Origin: Platynereis dumerilii
Lineage: Eukaryota > Annelida > Polychaeta > Phyllodocida > Nereididae
Length of the DNA stretch: 64,000 bases
Direction: 5' to 3'
NCBI GenBank assembly: GCA_026936325.1
Contig: JAPTHN010000003.1
Span: 39,820,011-39,884,010, forward strand
In this document: positions 45,748-57,529 of the stretch, piece after piece
Position numbering within the stretch: the first letter of the stretch is position 1
Layout: each line of letters starts with the position of its first letter
Position numbers and translations under genes: made by a program
The notes under the pieces: generated by a model
The model's database searches: none
What the model was told of the DNA's origin: nothing
The model's input: the letters and a program-made list of their open reading frames with translations, nothing else

Positions 45748-48700
45748 ATGTCAGGTGAAAGGAAAATGTGGGCCAATAGGCTGCAGGGAAAGTCTGGCAA
45801 TATATGGTAATAGAACCACCTCACTTTTGAGTTTTTCACTTATAATATTTTGGCTGTCATTATTATAAGGCAATTTGGGCATTACATATTACAATTAACA
45901 TAACAGTACAAAGAAAATCCCTGTTTGGAAAATAAGTAATTTTAAAAGGTGACAGTCAAATAGTGTCGTTGACGATTTTAGAAATTTCGGGTTGGTTTCG
46001 GTTGTACCTCTACAACCAAAACTGAACCAAATTTCAGTCAAACAATCTTTTGGCTGTCGCATTTTCTTCAAAACTGAGTTCTAGGTTCAGAAATAACCAA
46101 AAACCGAACAAAATTAAATATATCAGGACCGACTAACACTATAAATAAAGTGAAATGAACAGGCGACATCTTCGCTATGGTTTGTTATATTCCCCTGGAA
46201 ACTCCAAAAAATTGTATATACACATGCCTTTTTGTTGTTACAGGATTGAATTAGACATTTTGTTGGAAGAATACAAAGCCCTGAATCTTGGTAAGGGCTT
46301 CCCCAACTTCCGTCCTCCTCATTACGTCACAGACTGCCTCACCAAAACTGCTTCTAGTGATGATCCCTTTCTTCAACAGTACACCAGAAGTTTTGTGAGT
46401 CCAGTTTATCTCTTAATTTATAGATGAAAAATCTAGGGTCTGTAAGTACAGTAAATGCTTGGAACTTGTAAAATACGAGTAATACTTTTTAAACCTACGT
46501 GTTACAGTAGACGAATTTCAAGTGCCTTCATGTGGCTGTTTTCAGAGTGTCAATGATGTCATTGAAGGTGTTCCTCTAATCTTCACCATTGAAACAGGTG
46601 GTTTTTTCACCAAATCATTGGAAACTAAGTGACATGTATATTAACCAGTGATGTGTATCACTGCTATGCTTAACATAAGAGAGGTAGCATGTTAGTCAGA
46701 AGCAGAGCTGTTGATGTGTCTTATATTGTGCACACTTGGCAATGTTTGTTTGAGAACTTTTACATTTGCTTCCAGCCAATTTATAAAAATTATCCCATAA
46801 CCGCTTTGAGTCTAAAACATATATACATGAATATTATATATATATGTATATATATATATGTTAGGGTGTTTCAGGTGCCCCCAATATTTTCCGATCTGGC
46901 TTGACCTTGGTCTGGTATTACAGTTTATATAATAAAAGCCTCATGTAAAATTTTGGCCCATTCCATAAATACCTACCTTTACCAGAATTCACTTGAAGTT
47001 TATAATGTAATTCCCCATTGGCGAACCTGCAAATTCTCAAGATATTTCAAAAACCAATGAAGAAATCAATATTTTTTTCTCAATCCACAGTTCCTTAGTA
47101 ACTTTTGGGAGGGAAATTCAAATCTGGTGTTATTTTTTGTATAACCCCATTTACCAAGCTACCAGAAGCTGTCAAATTTGTGAAAATATGCATAAAACGG
47201 CAGAATTTTAGGAAATTCAAAACTTCCTAGCTCATTAGGAAGACCTGCTATAAAATAGTTGATGCCAGATTTGAATTGCCCTCCCAAAACTTACTCAGAA
47301 ACTATGGATTGAGGAAAAAATATCTATTCCTTCATTGATTTCTGCAATATCTTCAGGATTTGCAAGTTCGCCAATGGGGAATTACATTATAAACTTCAAG
47401 TGAATTCTGGTAAAGGTAACTATTTATAGAATGGGCCAAAATTTTACATTTGACTTCTACTATATAAACTGCAATACCAGACCAAGGTCAAGCAGGATCG
47501 GAAAATATTGGGGGCACCTGAAACACCCTAATATATGTATTCTTTTTTCTGTTAGCAGTTTTGGTAACTATGCAATCTATCTTTCTAATGTCTCTTTTGT
47601 GTAAGATCAGCAACAATCATTCTAATCCTGCATGTTTTACTCATTATTACAGTTCCGTAAAACTGTGAAATTTTCTTCCCCCAAAGCACTTGCAGGCGCA
47701 AACTCCGAGAAATCAGTGAGGTCATTGGTGAGACTATTACTCACATGCAATTACATGGTATGGATAGGCTCTGAGTCTCTGACACATTAATAAGTAAAAG
47801 AAAGCATTGGCATTAACATGGCAGGTATAGAGCAGCCTGAAAGAGCAGTGAATGTAAGCATTACTATTTTGTCTACTGTAAGTGGTCATTTACACAATTT
47901 TTAGAATAGTAACTTTGTATTTGTCAGAGAGGTAAAAAAAAGAATCTGTTCTTAAATGTGTACATTATAGGCCTGCTCAGAACTTTTAAAATATAAATAT
48001 TAATTTTTTAAGAAGTCGGCTCATTAAATAGTTATTTACACAGTTTTTTTAGAGTAGTAACTATATTTGTCAGCTTTTTATCAAAAAAACTAATATAATC
48101 TTAAGTGTGTATACAATAACTAAGCTTCATAAAATGGAGTTATTTCCAGCTTTTTTGTGTAGCAAGAAAAGTTTGTGTTGCAATTTCTATTGGGCAAATA
48201 GTCTATTCTGTCACCACCATAGGCCTATTTGGAAATAACTAATTGTCATCATATTGGATATTCTTCGTCATTTTACAGTCATTCATTTTTAGGGTCATCC
48301 ACGACTTGTCAAGGCTCTGGCAAAAACCTATTCTCCAATATTCGAAAGAGAAATCGACCCAATGAATGAAGTCCTAGTGACACTTGGAGCTGACGGATCA
48401 CTGTTTAATTCTGCACTTGGATTCATCAACCCTGGAGATGAGGTGAGAATAAATTGTATGTCCATGAAATATAGTTATATAATAAAACCCCATGACAGTG
48501 TAGTTCACAGCTATGAACATCATGAGTGTCAGGTCTGCTCTGAATTAACACTGTTATGGGGTTTTATTTATATCCCGCAATGATTTTATAAGTGGTTTTT
48601 ACTAAATTTTAGTCTGATAACTTCAAATTCTCCCAAGCAGTTTGTTTTGACGTCTCCAGCTGCCCATTGTGACATCATGACATAAACAATTCTGCCCATT

Positions 48701-51700
48701 GTTCGCTTAACAACGTCACATAATTTATTTCATTGAGTTCACAAGGATGAACTCAATGGTGTGAACTCAATGGTTTTTCCATGGTGTTCACTCGCAATTG
48801 CGGGATATTAACAATAACATCTCGATCTGTACGAAATCTTTGTGTGAAGTCAGATGCTCTTCTAAAATTCCTTCATAAAATTACACATGAAATTTTTCAG
48901 AATTGGCAATTTAATTGGCTATTTCACATAAACAATTTTTAATAAATATGTATTTTATTAGTTTTGTATCAACAATTTCTCCTGAGATACACAAACATTT
49001 TGTAGAGATACACTAGCTTAATTATTAAGAGTTCTGTCTTGTGGTACCAGTGTCTGCCACTGGCAGTGAGCTTGTGGGTTCAACTCCCACTCCTGGAACT
49101 CAATTTATTCCGAGACCGTGGGAAAGTATAGGGAGGTGGATTGTATCCAGCGTTCAGTGCTGGGGCAACTGAAAGACCCTGGACATCCAAATTTCAATGC
49201 AAAACCAACATGGTTTTTTGCATTGAAATTTGGCTTTTCAAAAAACCATTTTGAATCTAAAAAACCAATTTGTCTGAATTTTTTTAGAGTGCGGCTCATG
49301 CGCTCATGCAGTGAAATCGAACATGTTTATTTTCATTCTAACCATTCAGTATCATTATGGTTATTTGTTTCATCCTTTAAATCCACAAACACAGTTGTTA
49401 CTTGTTTCACGAACTACTCCTTTCATCAATTTTGACATTTTTTATGTGGAAGATGAGTTAAATTTATTTCATTTGTACGCAACAAAAACCCAGAGAATGT
49501 ACCCTAGACGAATCCCTCCATCGGCGTGCATTATCATAAGATTTTACGTCAGAGCGTCACAACCAATCAGCGCCCAGGATTCCTCTCCACTTCAAAACTT
49601 TACTGGCAATTTGCGAAGTAACTATTCACTTCTCAGAGATGTATGACCTATCATTTTAAACGTCTCATAGAGATCTATATGTCTATTTTAAAATCACATC
49701 TGTAAACCTTACGGAACTGTGCGAAACAGCAAAATCGGCCTAATTTGCATAACATGCTTGATATGAAGGCCTGGTCATTGGTCTGCTTTGAGGGTGTGTC
49801 TGACTTAATCACTGAAGGCTTTAATGAAGTGGCAACAAAACATTCATTGTGTAAAAAATTTGACACTTTTGGAAATATATTGGCATTGCTCAATGTAAAA
49901 AGTCTATATGATATACAAAATATACTTTATTAGACATTTTGAATCAGACATATACGGGTCTCAATACATATAAAGCATAATAATTTAAGCAGAAAGGAAA
50001 CAAAGCATGTTGAAATATTTAAATCTTAAGTTTTTTAGGTTTCAGCCACCAAGTTAATGCAAATTACTGCCCAACACACAATCATCTGACTAGTAATTGA
50101 TTAAAAAAAAAAATCACTACTGATTGATGGTCTCCCATAAACAACATAATCACTTTCATGTGGTGTTGGTAATGCACTTTGGTGTCAAATAAATAGCAAT
50201 TGTCATATGATATGAATCATAATGGATGTCAAATGACTATAGGAATATGATGAAATACCGAATTTATATAATCAGGAATGTGATGAAATAACAAACATGG
50301 TGTTTTTTTTTTTATAAGAAGATATAAGAACACAATATTTAGAAATGCTTGATATGTTTACTACTTTAATTTGGTACTTAATTCCTAAACATTTTGAAAA
50401 GGCATATTTAAATTCGCTTTTTAGCAATATATGTTTTGCTACTGACAGAAGTATTTTAAGCTCAAGTTTATTGACAATTTATTGTATGTAATTGTATAGT
50501 ATACAAAGTTGTATTCTATATATACAGAAAATATTGTTGCAGGTAGATAGTAGCTAGATGGTTTGAAATTATTGGTGACTCTAAAATACCAATTGGTTAG
50601 AAATGAAATTATCAATAAATTAAGTAAAAATATTATTTCCGCTTTTCTGTTTGAGGAGTACATGGCCAATTGTGCTGCATACGTAAAACATACGTAGCTC
50701 TTTTTTGCACATTTCGTACGTAAATTGGCTGTTTTCTTGTTTGAAATACACATGAAAATTAATGTACGTAAAACACATATACATTCTCGCATGGATTTCC
50801 TACGTGTTGAGTTGATTTTTGTGCTTAAACTTGATTTATTTTATAATTTTTAGATTAGTCAATGCAAGGTCTAAACTTAAACCATGTAGGCTATGACAAC
50901 TATATTTCACTTAAATAGTCAAAGTAAGTGAAAAGTACCTGTGTGAAATTTGTATGAAATTCGTGTGAAAATGTTCGTATGTGTGTGTACTATGGATCGG
51001 CTCTTTTTTGTGATTTTCACACAAATTACAAGAAAACAGCCAATTTATGTATGAAATACGCAAAAAAGAGCTTCGTGTATTCTACGTACACTGCACATGT
51101 TCTGACAGAATGGGACAAAATTCAAGATAATCTTCTATCCCATCGGGAAAGGAAATACAAATATTAAAAGTACTTTTGGACATTCTGTTTAAAAAATCAC
51201 AACTGAATAATCTGCCACTTGATATATTCTTCCAGGCAATCATCATTGAGCCTGCCTTTGACATGTATGAGCCAGTGGTGAAATTTGCTGGAGGTGTTCC
51301 TGTGTATATTCCTCTCAGACCAGTAAGTAAATCTTATTTTAGACAAAAAAAAATTGTTAAAAGTCACATTGTACTTCATCTTATAACGACTGTTAATGAA
51401 TCAGTTAGGTTATTCTTAAATTATTCATTGCTGAATGCTTTAGTATTTCTCAATGTAGATGATTTGTTTTAGAATTTTTAAAGAAAATTTTGTTGAAATT
51501 TTTTATACGCAATGAAGTGGTAGGTCTTCTATCTTTTTCGGTTGTGAACACCTTGAACCAATGTCATCTCCTTTCAGGTAAATACAGGAAAGGAACCATC
51601 AAGCGCGGACTGGAAACTTGATGAAAAGGAACTGGCTGCAAAATTCAATAGCAAAACCAAAGTTATTTTCCTGAACACCCCAAACAACCCGCTTGGAAAG

Positions 51701-54700
51701 GTAACAGTTACTGTATTTCATAGACGAAGCCCAGGGTGACGATTATCTATTTAGTGGGTAACCCTTCTGGACAATTTCCTTTGAGGAACGTTTGTCTAAG
51801 GAAGCATTAAACCTCCCATTCACATCGGACCCAACGTTTGAAAACTACGTAATTTGTCGACAATCGGTTACGAGGTTACTACGTACGTATCTATCGAAAA
51901 TAATGCGTATTTCTCCAACCTCAGTTCACGACGTACCCCCCACGTTGAAGCAATGGTCGTTATACGCCTCTGGGGCGTCAGGCGTAGCAGGCCAGCCCAG
52001 CGCGCTGTGTCTTGCGCATGCGCAAACATCGGACAAGAAGCCAGCAATGGCGGCCGCTCTGTGTCGATTCGATTTATATCGGTGTATAACACCGTTTATA
52101 CCACCGTAACGATGTATTTAACCATGGCCGATTGATTCTAGGATGTGTATGGGTCAAATGACTCCTTCGGATGGACTCTAGCTGGTGTGTATGCTTCACA
52201 ATCATCCTGTCAATCGGCGATCTGGATTCACTGTATTAGGGAGGCGCCGGCCAGGGGCGGAGCGCTCGGAGGGGCCCGGGGGACTACCGCATTGCTTCAG
52301 GCGGACCCAGCCACCCGGCCTGCCATGCCCCCCTCAGAAAAAATAAATTAAATTGAATTAAATAAAGCCCTTGAATATTGGCCCTCTTTATGGTTGAATA
52401 AAGAATGCTCTCATATGATTTTACTGCAGGAATTTTTTTTAGGGGGGAGAATTTTTTTTTAGTTCTTGAGGGGATGGGTGGTTGGTGATCTGCAAAGAGA
52501 AAACATGAATTAAAGCAGTGAAGACAGAAGAGAAAAACAGAGAGAGATAGAGAGAGCAGAGCCAGGCAGCAAGCACTGAAGGTGGCTCCAAAATTAGCAG
52601 ACTTTTCTTCCTTGTTTTACCAAGCAGTCTACAGTCCATTTAAGGACTACAATAAATAAAAAAATATCAAAATTCACTTACCTTATAAGGGATTAATACT
52701 GCAACTCTGAAGAGTTGGAAAAATCCCAGTCCAAATTGGCCTGCTGGACAGGTGGCATTCCGATGCAAGTAGGCTCAGTTCAACTCCTATCTTAACTGAT
52801 TCTCTCTTGCTCGTTTGTGATTGAGCAGTACTTCAGATTTTTTTTTTGGCCTATCTAATCTTTCATATTTTAAGAGATATTTATTTGGTAGTTTTTGTAC
52901 TGGTCTAGCTACTATTTCTTTATGGCTTCATCCAATTATCACCAGCAATCATCCTGTTGGAGGTTTTATAATATATCAAAGCTACCAGATACATTGGAAT
53001 AGGTATGGAATAGATGGCGCTACAAGGCTCTCTGAGACTTAGGATCCCAGGTTCTGCAACTTTGTGCAAACCTTCAACAAACCTTTGGCAGATATGTATG
53101 ATCAGACGTTTGTCCTGAACATTACTTTCAAACGTTGTCCATACATGTCAAAAACACGTTGGAGAAACCTTGGAGCTTACGTATTTCCAAATGTGCGACC
53201 ATACCTTTGATCAACCTATGAATCAAAGGTATGGTCATACGTAATAGTCTAAGGTTGTAAAAACCTCTCAAATGAATGTTCGACAAACCTATGAATCAAA
53301 GGTATGGTCATACGTAATAGTCAAACGTTCTTCAAACCTCTCAACCAAAGGCATGACTTACGTAATAGTCTAAGGTTTTAAAGACCTCTCAAATGAATGT
53401 TCGACACACCTATGAATCAAAGGTATGGTCATACGTAATAGTCAAACGTTCTTCAAACCTCTCAACCAAAGGTATGACTTACGTATGACTGACACGTTTA
53501 GCCGAACGTTACAACCAAACGTTCTTCCAACCTCTCAACCAAAGGTATGACTTTCGTGTGACTCAAACGTTAGGCCAAACTATAAAACAAACTATCTGCC
53601 AACCTCTTACTAAGGTTGCGGCCTACGTTTGGTTTTCCATCTGAGTGCAACGTTTGGAAATTACCTTTGCCCTACCTTTGTCATACGTTGTTTGGCCCAA
53701 CGTTTGATTCTAACCAAAATAATTACGTAGTGAAAGGTTTGATTTACGTTGCTGCTCGGGAGGGAATGCATTCCAATCGAGCTTACTGGTCTAATCAGGA
53801 GCGGACTGGCGGCACTTTGGGCCCTGTGGCAAAAAAAGTCAATGGGCCCCTAATTACTTATCATCGAGTGATCTACATTATTTAAAAAATGGCAACTATG
53901 ATTCAGAAATGCAATATGTTTGTGTTTTGGTTTTTTTTTTATGAGGTTTTAAATTCAGGTTTTTACCCAAGAAGAATTGGAAATGATTGCGGCACTTTGC
54001 ATAAAACACAATGTGATCTGCATTTCTGATGAGGTGTACGAATGGATGATCTACCCTGGCCAGAAGCACATCAAGATAGGTTAGTGCTGTGGAAAAATAT
54101 AGATACTGAAGACAAAATTATTCTAATTTGTGGCGTTTTTTCAATTCTGAATTAAGTCATCTGAAAATCCTTTGTTTAAAAACTTTACAATAGGTTTGTA
54201 GGAAATTAGGTGCATCAACAATTCAGCAACTTGATGATCAAAACAAGCCCAGGAAGGCGGGCTTAATAAAAATTGTTGCTTAACTTCCCTGTTTCAAAAA
54301 TACATTTCGTTGATTTTCTTTCACAGCAACTTTGCCTGGTATGTGGGAGAGAACCATCACAATTGGGAGTGCAGGGAAAACATTCAGTGTAACTGGCTGG
54401 AAGTTGGGATGGTCAGTTGGACCAGCAGATCTGATTCGGGCGATGTCTATTGTGCATCAAAATTCCATCTACGTCTGTCCAACTCCGTTGCAGGTATTTC
54501 CAAAGGTTCTAGATTTTGGAAAGCAGTGTGTTTGTAAACATTCCTTGAATTATTTGTAAAAAGATATAGTAGAGATCACTGGACCACACCCAAAAAGCAA
54601 CTTAAGTCTTCTTGTTCATTTAATAGTGGTGAATATGTTAAGATTTTTAAAATTTGGCTTGTTTTCTATTGTTATTCTTAGGAAGCTGTGGGTTGTGCGT

Positions 54701-56693
54701 TTGAGTATGAACTGGCTGTTGTTGGTAAACCGGAGTCTTATTTTGTGCAAATTGTGAACGAACTGGTTGAAAAAAGAAAAAAGATGGCCGACATGTTGAC
54801 CCACGCTGGAATGTTGCCCTCCGTTCCAGATGGTAGTTACTTCATGATTGCCGACGCTTCAAATCTCGGTGAGTGCAATTCCATTTATAATAAGACAGTC
54901 CCTGTCTGAGTGATACTGTGGCAAGTAATTTGTCCATCAACCAGACTTGAGAAATTTAAGTCTTCAATTTTCTGCAAAAACCATTGAACTAAAATTTTCT
55001 GTAAATTTCTGTAACTGTAATTAACTTTCGACTGACCACTGCCTTTACATGTATATATATAGTAGTATATCCTCTTCAGCAAGTTGGGGAAACAATTTCC
55101 TGTAGCCTTTGTCATATATCATGTTTCATTCATATATGTTGGTTGGCATGTCCACAGATAAATCCTTGTTTGTATCAGAAGCCATACTGTGGAGAAAAAT
55201 AGTATAAATATATGTGACTGTCAAATGTGCCTGATAGAGTTTCTGGAGTGCCCACATTTTCCACTGAAGAAGGCCTAAGTGTGAAAAATTGGTGAAATGG
55301 TATCTTATTGACAAGGTGTATAATATTATATATGATTTCCCAGTCGCGGAACAGCTATTTTACCATTATAAAACATATACAATTTTTCAGGTTTTGAAAT
55401 TGATGAAGACAGTGCTGATGACAAAAATGTGCAAATTGTCAAGTGGCTTGTAAAAAATAAGGTAGGTTGGAATAAATAAATTTAAAAACTTCTACTTAAT
55501 TCTTAATGCAATGTGTCTTTACCATTTTGTCTGTCCTTTCAGAGAATAGGCAGTATTCCAATTAGCACTTTCTACAGTGAGGAACACAAGCATTTGGCCG
55601 AAAGCTATGTGCGCTTCTGCTTCTTCAAGGTAAACAATATCATTGTCAATGATTCTTATTAGGGACGGTTCAGAATTTAACACAGGGGAGGGGGGGGGGA
55701 GTTTTGCCCGAGGGGGTACTTACTATTCACATGTGTTCCAAGGGTGGGGAGGGTACTAATTTTTGACAACATGTCCAAGGGGGGGGGAATTTTTACAAAA
55801 TAAAAATGTCATAAAATGCGCATACAATCAGTTTATATGGATGTTTTATGTGCTAAGGTCTGTGAATCTGTAAGAGTGACCATTCAAGGGCATATGTATA
55901 AGAGTATATGTGTGTATTGCTTTGAATGTCGAGGGGGGTACTAAAAATATGCATGAAACCTAAGGGTGGGGTACTAAAATCCGCATGGAACTCAAGAGGG
56001 GTATCAATTTTTGACGGGAAGTTCAGGCAAAACTCCCAACCCCCCTCAATCATAAATTCAGAACTGTCCCTTATGGGAGTTAACTGTTTTAGAAGTTTGA
56101 TATTTGGGTATTCGTAATTCACCTGGGGAGAGGTAATATATGTGATTTATCCAGCGAAGGTTTTGTGCCAAGTTGTGATAAACACATACTAGGGGTGCAC
56201 GATAATTAGCTGATATGCGATATACGATAACCATGTTTCATATCACGATGACGATAAATTATGCGATAAATTCACAAGCAAGAGATATACCTAGAAACTC
56301 CAAATTTTACAAAAAGGTTGAATTTTATGAAAAGAAATTCTTATTCTTGGGTAAAAATGCAGACATTTTAAAAATTTATTTATCGACCCTTTGTGCGATA
56401 TCATTATCGCCCTACTTGATATCGCGATAACGATGAATTTGCGATTAATCGTGCAGCCCTAACACATACTACGTATGGAAGATCCCATGGTGAATGACCA
56501 GCTTTGGCCATGTGACGAACACTAAAACATAACATTGTAAGCAATGAATTACTGGGTTTGACAGAGGTGTGAAATGGTATAAGTCACATAATGTCTCAAA
56601 TTCCATCGCTTGTGATGTCACAGCTGTCTGTCGATTCTTTTCCAGGATGACACTACTCTCAACAAAGCAGAGGAAATCATCAAGAGTCTTTGA
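45748..56693 (+). CDS. KYAT3: Kynurenine aminotransferase (kynurenine--oxoglutarate transaminase), copy B
   Basis: Eleven coding exons: 45748-45806, 46244-46394, 48293-48442, 51236-51322, 51578-51700, 53959-54079, 54327-54493, 54682-54868, 55391-55461, 55543-55629, 56646-56693. Every intron has the same position and phase as in copy A, giving 416 aa without a break. The start ATG again follows an acceptor by three bases. Catalytic residues are complete: FLNTPNNPLGK (N186), ISDEVY (D214, Y217), SAGKTFSVTGWKLGW (PLP lysine K248) and YVRFCF (R396). The pocket region VHQNSIYVCPTPLQ and GVPVYIPLRP stays closer to vertebrate KYAT3 than copy A does. The tyrosine that normally follows Gly-Ala in the VGAYGSLF motif is Asp (LGADGSLF). 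Expected reaction: PLP-dependent transamination of kynurenine and related amino acids with a 2-oxo acid. Nothing suggests a pseudogene. Confidence 0.94.
46861..47531. mobile_element. Palindromic TIR element in intron 2 of copy B
   Basis: TTAGGGTGTTTCAGGTGCCC at the left is exactly mirrored at the right, and the inverted match continues through AATATTTTCCGATC, CTTGACCTTGGTC, AAACTTCAAG and CCCATTGGCG over nearly the whole 671 bp. If the element proper starts at GGGTG, the flanks are TA on both sides. There is no coding frame. Confidence 0.82.
47888..48115. repeat. Diverged tandem duplication in intron 2 of copy B
   Basis: ATTTACACARTTTTTTAGA, ATAGTAACT-like and TTTGTCAG blocks, then AAATGTGTACA versus AAGTGTGTATACA, occur in the same order at 47888-47970 and 48032-48115, an offset of about 144 bp. 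Confidence 0.6.
49030..49110 (+). repeat. Possible tRNA-derived SINE fragment
   Basis: GTGGGTTCAACTCCCAC resembles a tRNA T-arm/B-box, preceded about 45 bp upstream by a weak A-box-like GTGGTACCAGTG. It does not fold into a complete tRNA by eye, so a SINE head is more likely than a gene. It is followed by the dispersed repeat at 49183-49294. Confidence 0.3.
49183..49294. repeat. Dispersed hairpin repeat shared with 15161-15268
   Basis: AATTTCAATGCAAAACCAAC is mirrored immediately by GGTTTTTTGCATTGAAATTT, followed by the same AAAACCATTTTGAATCTA block as in intron 4 of copy A. Confidence 0.65.
50670..51100. mobile_element. TIR element in intron 3 of copy B
   Basis: AGCTCTTTTTTGCACATTTC followed by AAATTGGCTGTTTTCTTG (50696-50740) is mirrored by CAAGAAAACAGCCAATTT and AAAAAAGAGCT (51031-51072). 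TACGTA-rich outer arms extend the similarity outward. Exact ends and target duplication are unresolved. Confidence 0.6.
51901..52335. promoter_or_regulatory. CG-rich, promoter-like island in intron 5 of copy B
   Basis: In an otherwise AT-rich intron this stretch is visibly rich in CG dinucleotides. It contains a perfect NRF1-type palindrome TGCGCATGCGCA (52013-52024), a YY1-like AATGGCGGCC (52046-52055) and a GC-rich block at 52220-52335. These motifs are typical of housekeeping promoters. The alternatives are a mobile element with CG-rich sequence or an exon of an unrecognised gene; I found no convincing coding frame. Confidence 0.35.
53180..53760. repeat. Tandem ~121 bp repeat with ACGT-rich words
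   Basis: CCTATGAATCAAAGGTATGG recurs at about 53213, 53289 and 53409. A 121 bp unit starting ACCTCTCAAATGAATGTTCG at 53263 is repeated at 53384. Words such as AACGTTCTTC, AAACGTT and ACGTAATAGTC continue with decay to about 53750. Similar ACGTTTG words at 51789-51900 suggest the whole 51.75-53.76 kb insert may be one composite repeat. Confidence 0.75.
53795..53850. mobile_element. Left-end fragment of the hAT MITE family
   Basis: CAGGAGCGGACTGGCGGC and the GGGCCCTGTGGC and AATGGGCCCC blocks match the left end of the intact hAT MITE at 34008. No right end is present, so this copy is truncated, about 110 bp before exon 6 of copy B. Confidence 0.65.
55661..56071. mobile_element. TIR repeat in intron 10 of copy B
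   Basis: AGGGACGGTTCAGAATTTA at the left is mirrored by TAAATTCAGAACTGTCCCT at the right. Inside, G-rich GAGTTTTGCC on the left pairs with GGCAAAACTCCC on the right. No convincing target duplication was found. Confidence 0.65.
56190..56461. mobile_element. hAT-type MITE with 8 bp target duplication, intron 10 of copy B
   Basis: TAGGGGTGCACGAT at the left and ATCGTGCAGCCCTA at the right bound 272 bp. ACACATAC lies on both sides (56182-56189 and 56462-56469). TAGGGCTGCACGATT-like ends with 8 bp duplications are characteristic of hAT MITEs. The interior is full of GCGATAT/ATATCGC words. Confidence 0.9.
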
Positions 56694-56804
56694 AACTAGC
56701 TTTGGTTCCCGATGAATACAAATTTATTACATCTCAACATCTCACATTTACCTCTTCTGAAGACTGTTACTCTATTTTTGTCTGTACATTAACTTTGTTT
56801 TAAC

Positions 56805-57038
56805 AGTAAATGACACATACTCAAAAAATGTAGTTAATTTTATTAGATTTCAACTAACATGCATTCTGCAGAAGACTCAGTTGGTCATTGTCATTGAGTT
56901 GTTGAGTCGTGTTGAGCACTGATTCATTTTCATTACAGTATTTACATTTTTTACGCAAAAAGAGTGGAATGTTGCACTGTGAATATGGCACTTTGTGGGT
57001 CATCATACTGATAATTTGTGATGATCATACTCAATAAA
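56805..57038 (+). terminator. 3' end region and polyadenylation signals of copy B
   Basis: A variant AGTAAA (56805-56810) occupies the position that corresponds to the AATAAA of copy A, judged from the shared CACATACT and AAAATGTAGTT blocks. A canonical AATAAA lies further on at 57033-57038. Either could be used. The gene is tail-to-tail with the receptor kinase. Confidence 0.5.
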
Positions 57039-57529
57039 TTTGATTTAAGGAGACTAATATTCTTGTTGACGACAGCGGGGGCGGACACAGGGAGGGCCTG
57101 GGGTACTCTAAAATCAGTTATGACAAATCAAATGACCTTCTTTTGAGCATGACAGCCTCTTTGGTTCCTATGTTAAATGTATGATGATGACTCGTCATTA
57201 GCTATCACCAGTCATTAGTTGCATTTTTTCACACGAAATGGCCCTCTCTTTTCGCATAACAAATTTACATACTGCAACATGTTTGTGTGCCAAATGAAAG
57301 GTCATACCAAATAAATAGAAATTTGGGCACCGTCTGTTTTACACATAATTGCAAAAATGAAGAAAGAAATGGCTGTCTTCAATATCCTCCACATTTGTCC
57401 ATCAAGATGGAATTTGGAGCAAAAGCTAAACAAACTTGAACACAGTTACAAATACTTAAGTTTTTTTAAATTAATTTTTTAACCAAAAACAACTAGGCCT
57501 ATTATTTAACTGCTCCTTTGGCTAACATA

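Noticed and set aside
55126-55314. Additional coding exon in intron 8 of copy B
   Set aside because: The protein is already continuous across exons 8 and 9 with matching phase, and copy A has no equivalent.
57060-57115. Further hAT MITE end at GGGGGCGGACACAGG
   Set aside because: Resembles CAGGGGCGGAC only over a few bases, with no second end and no duplication.
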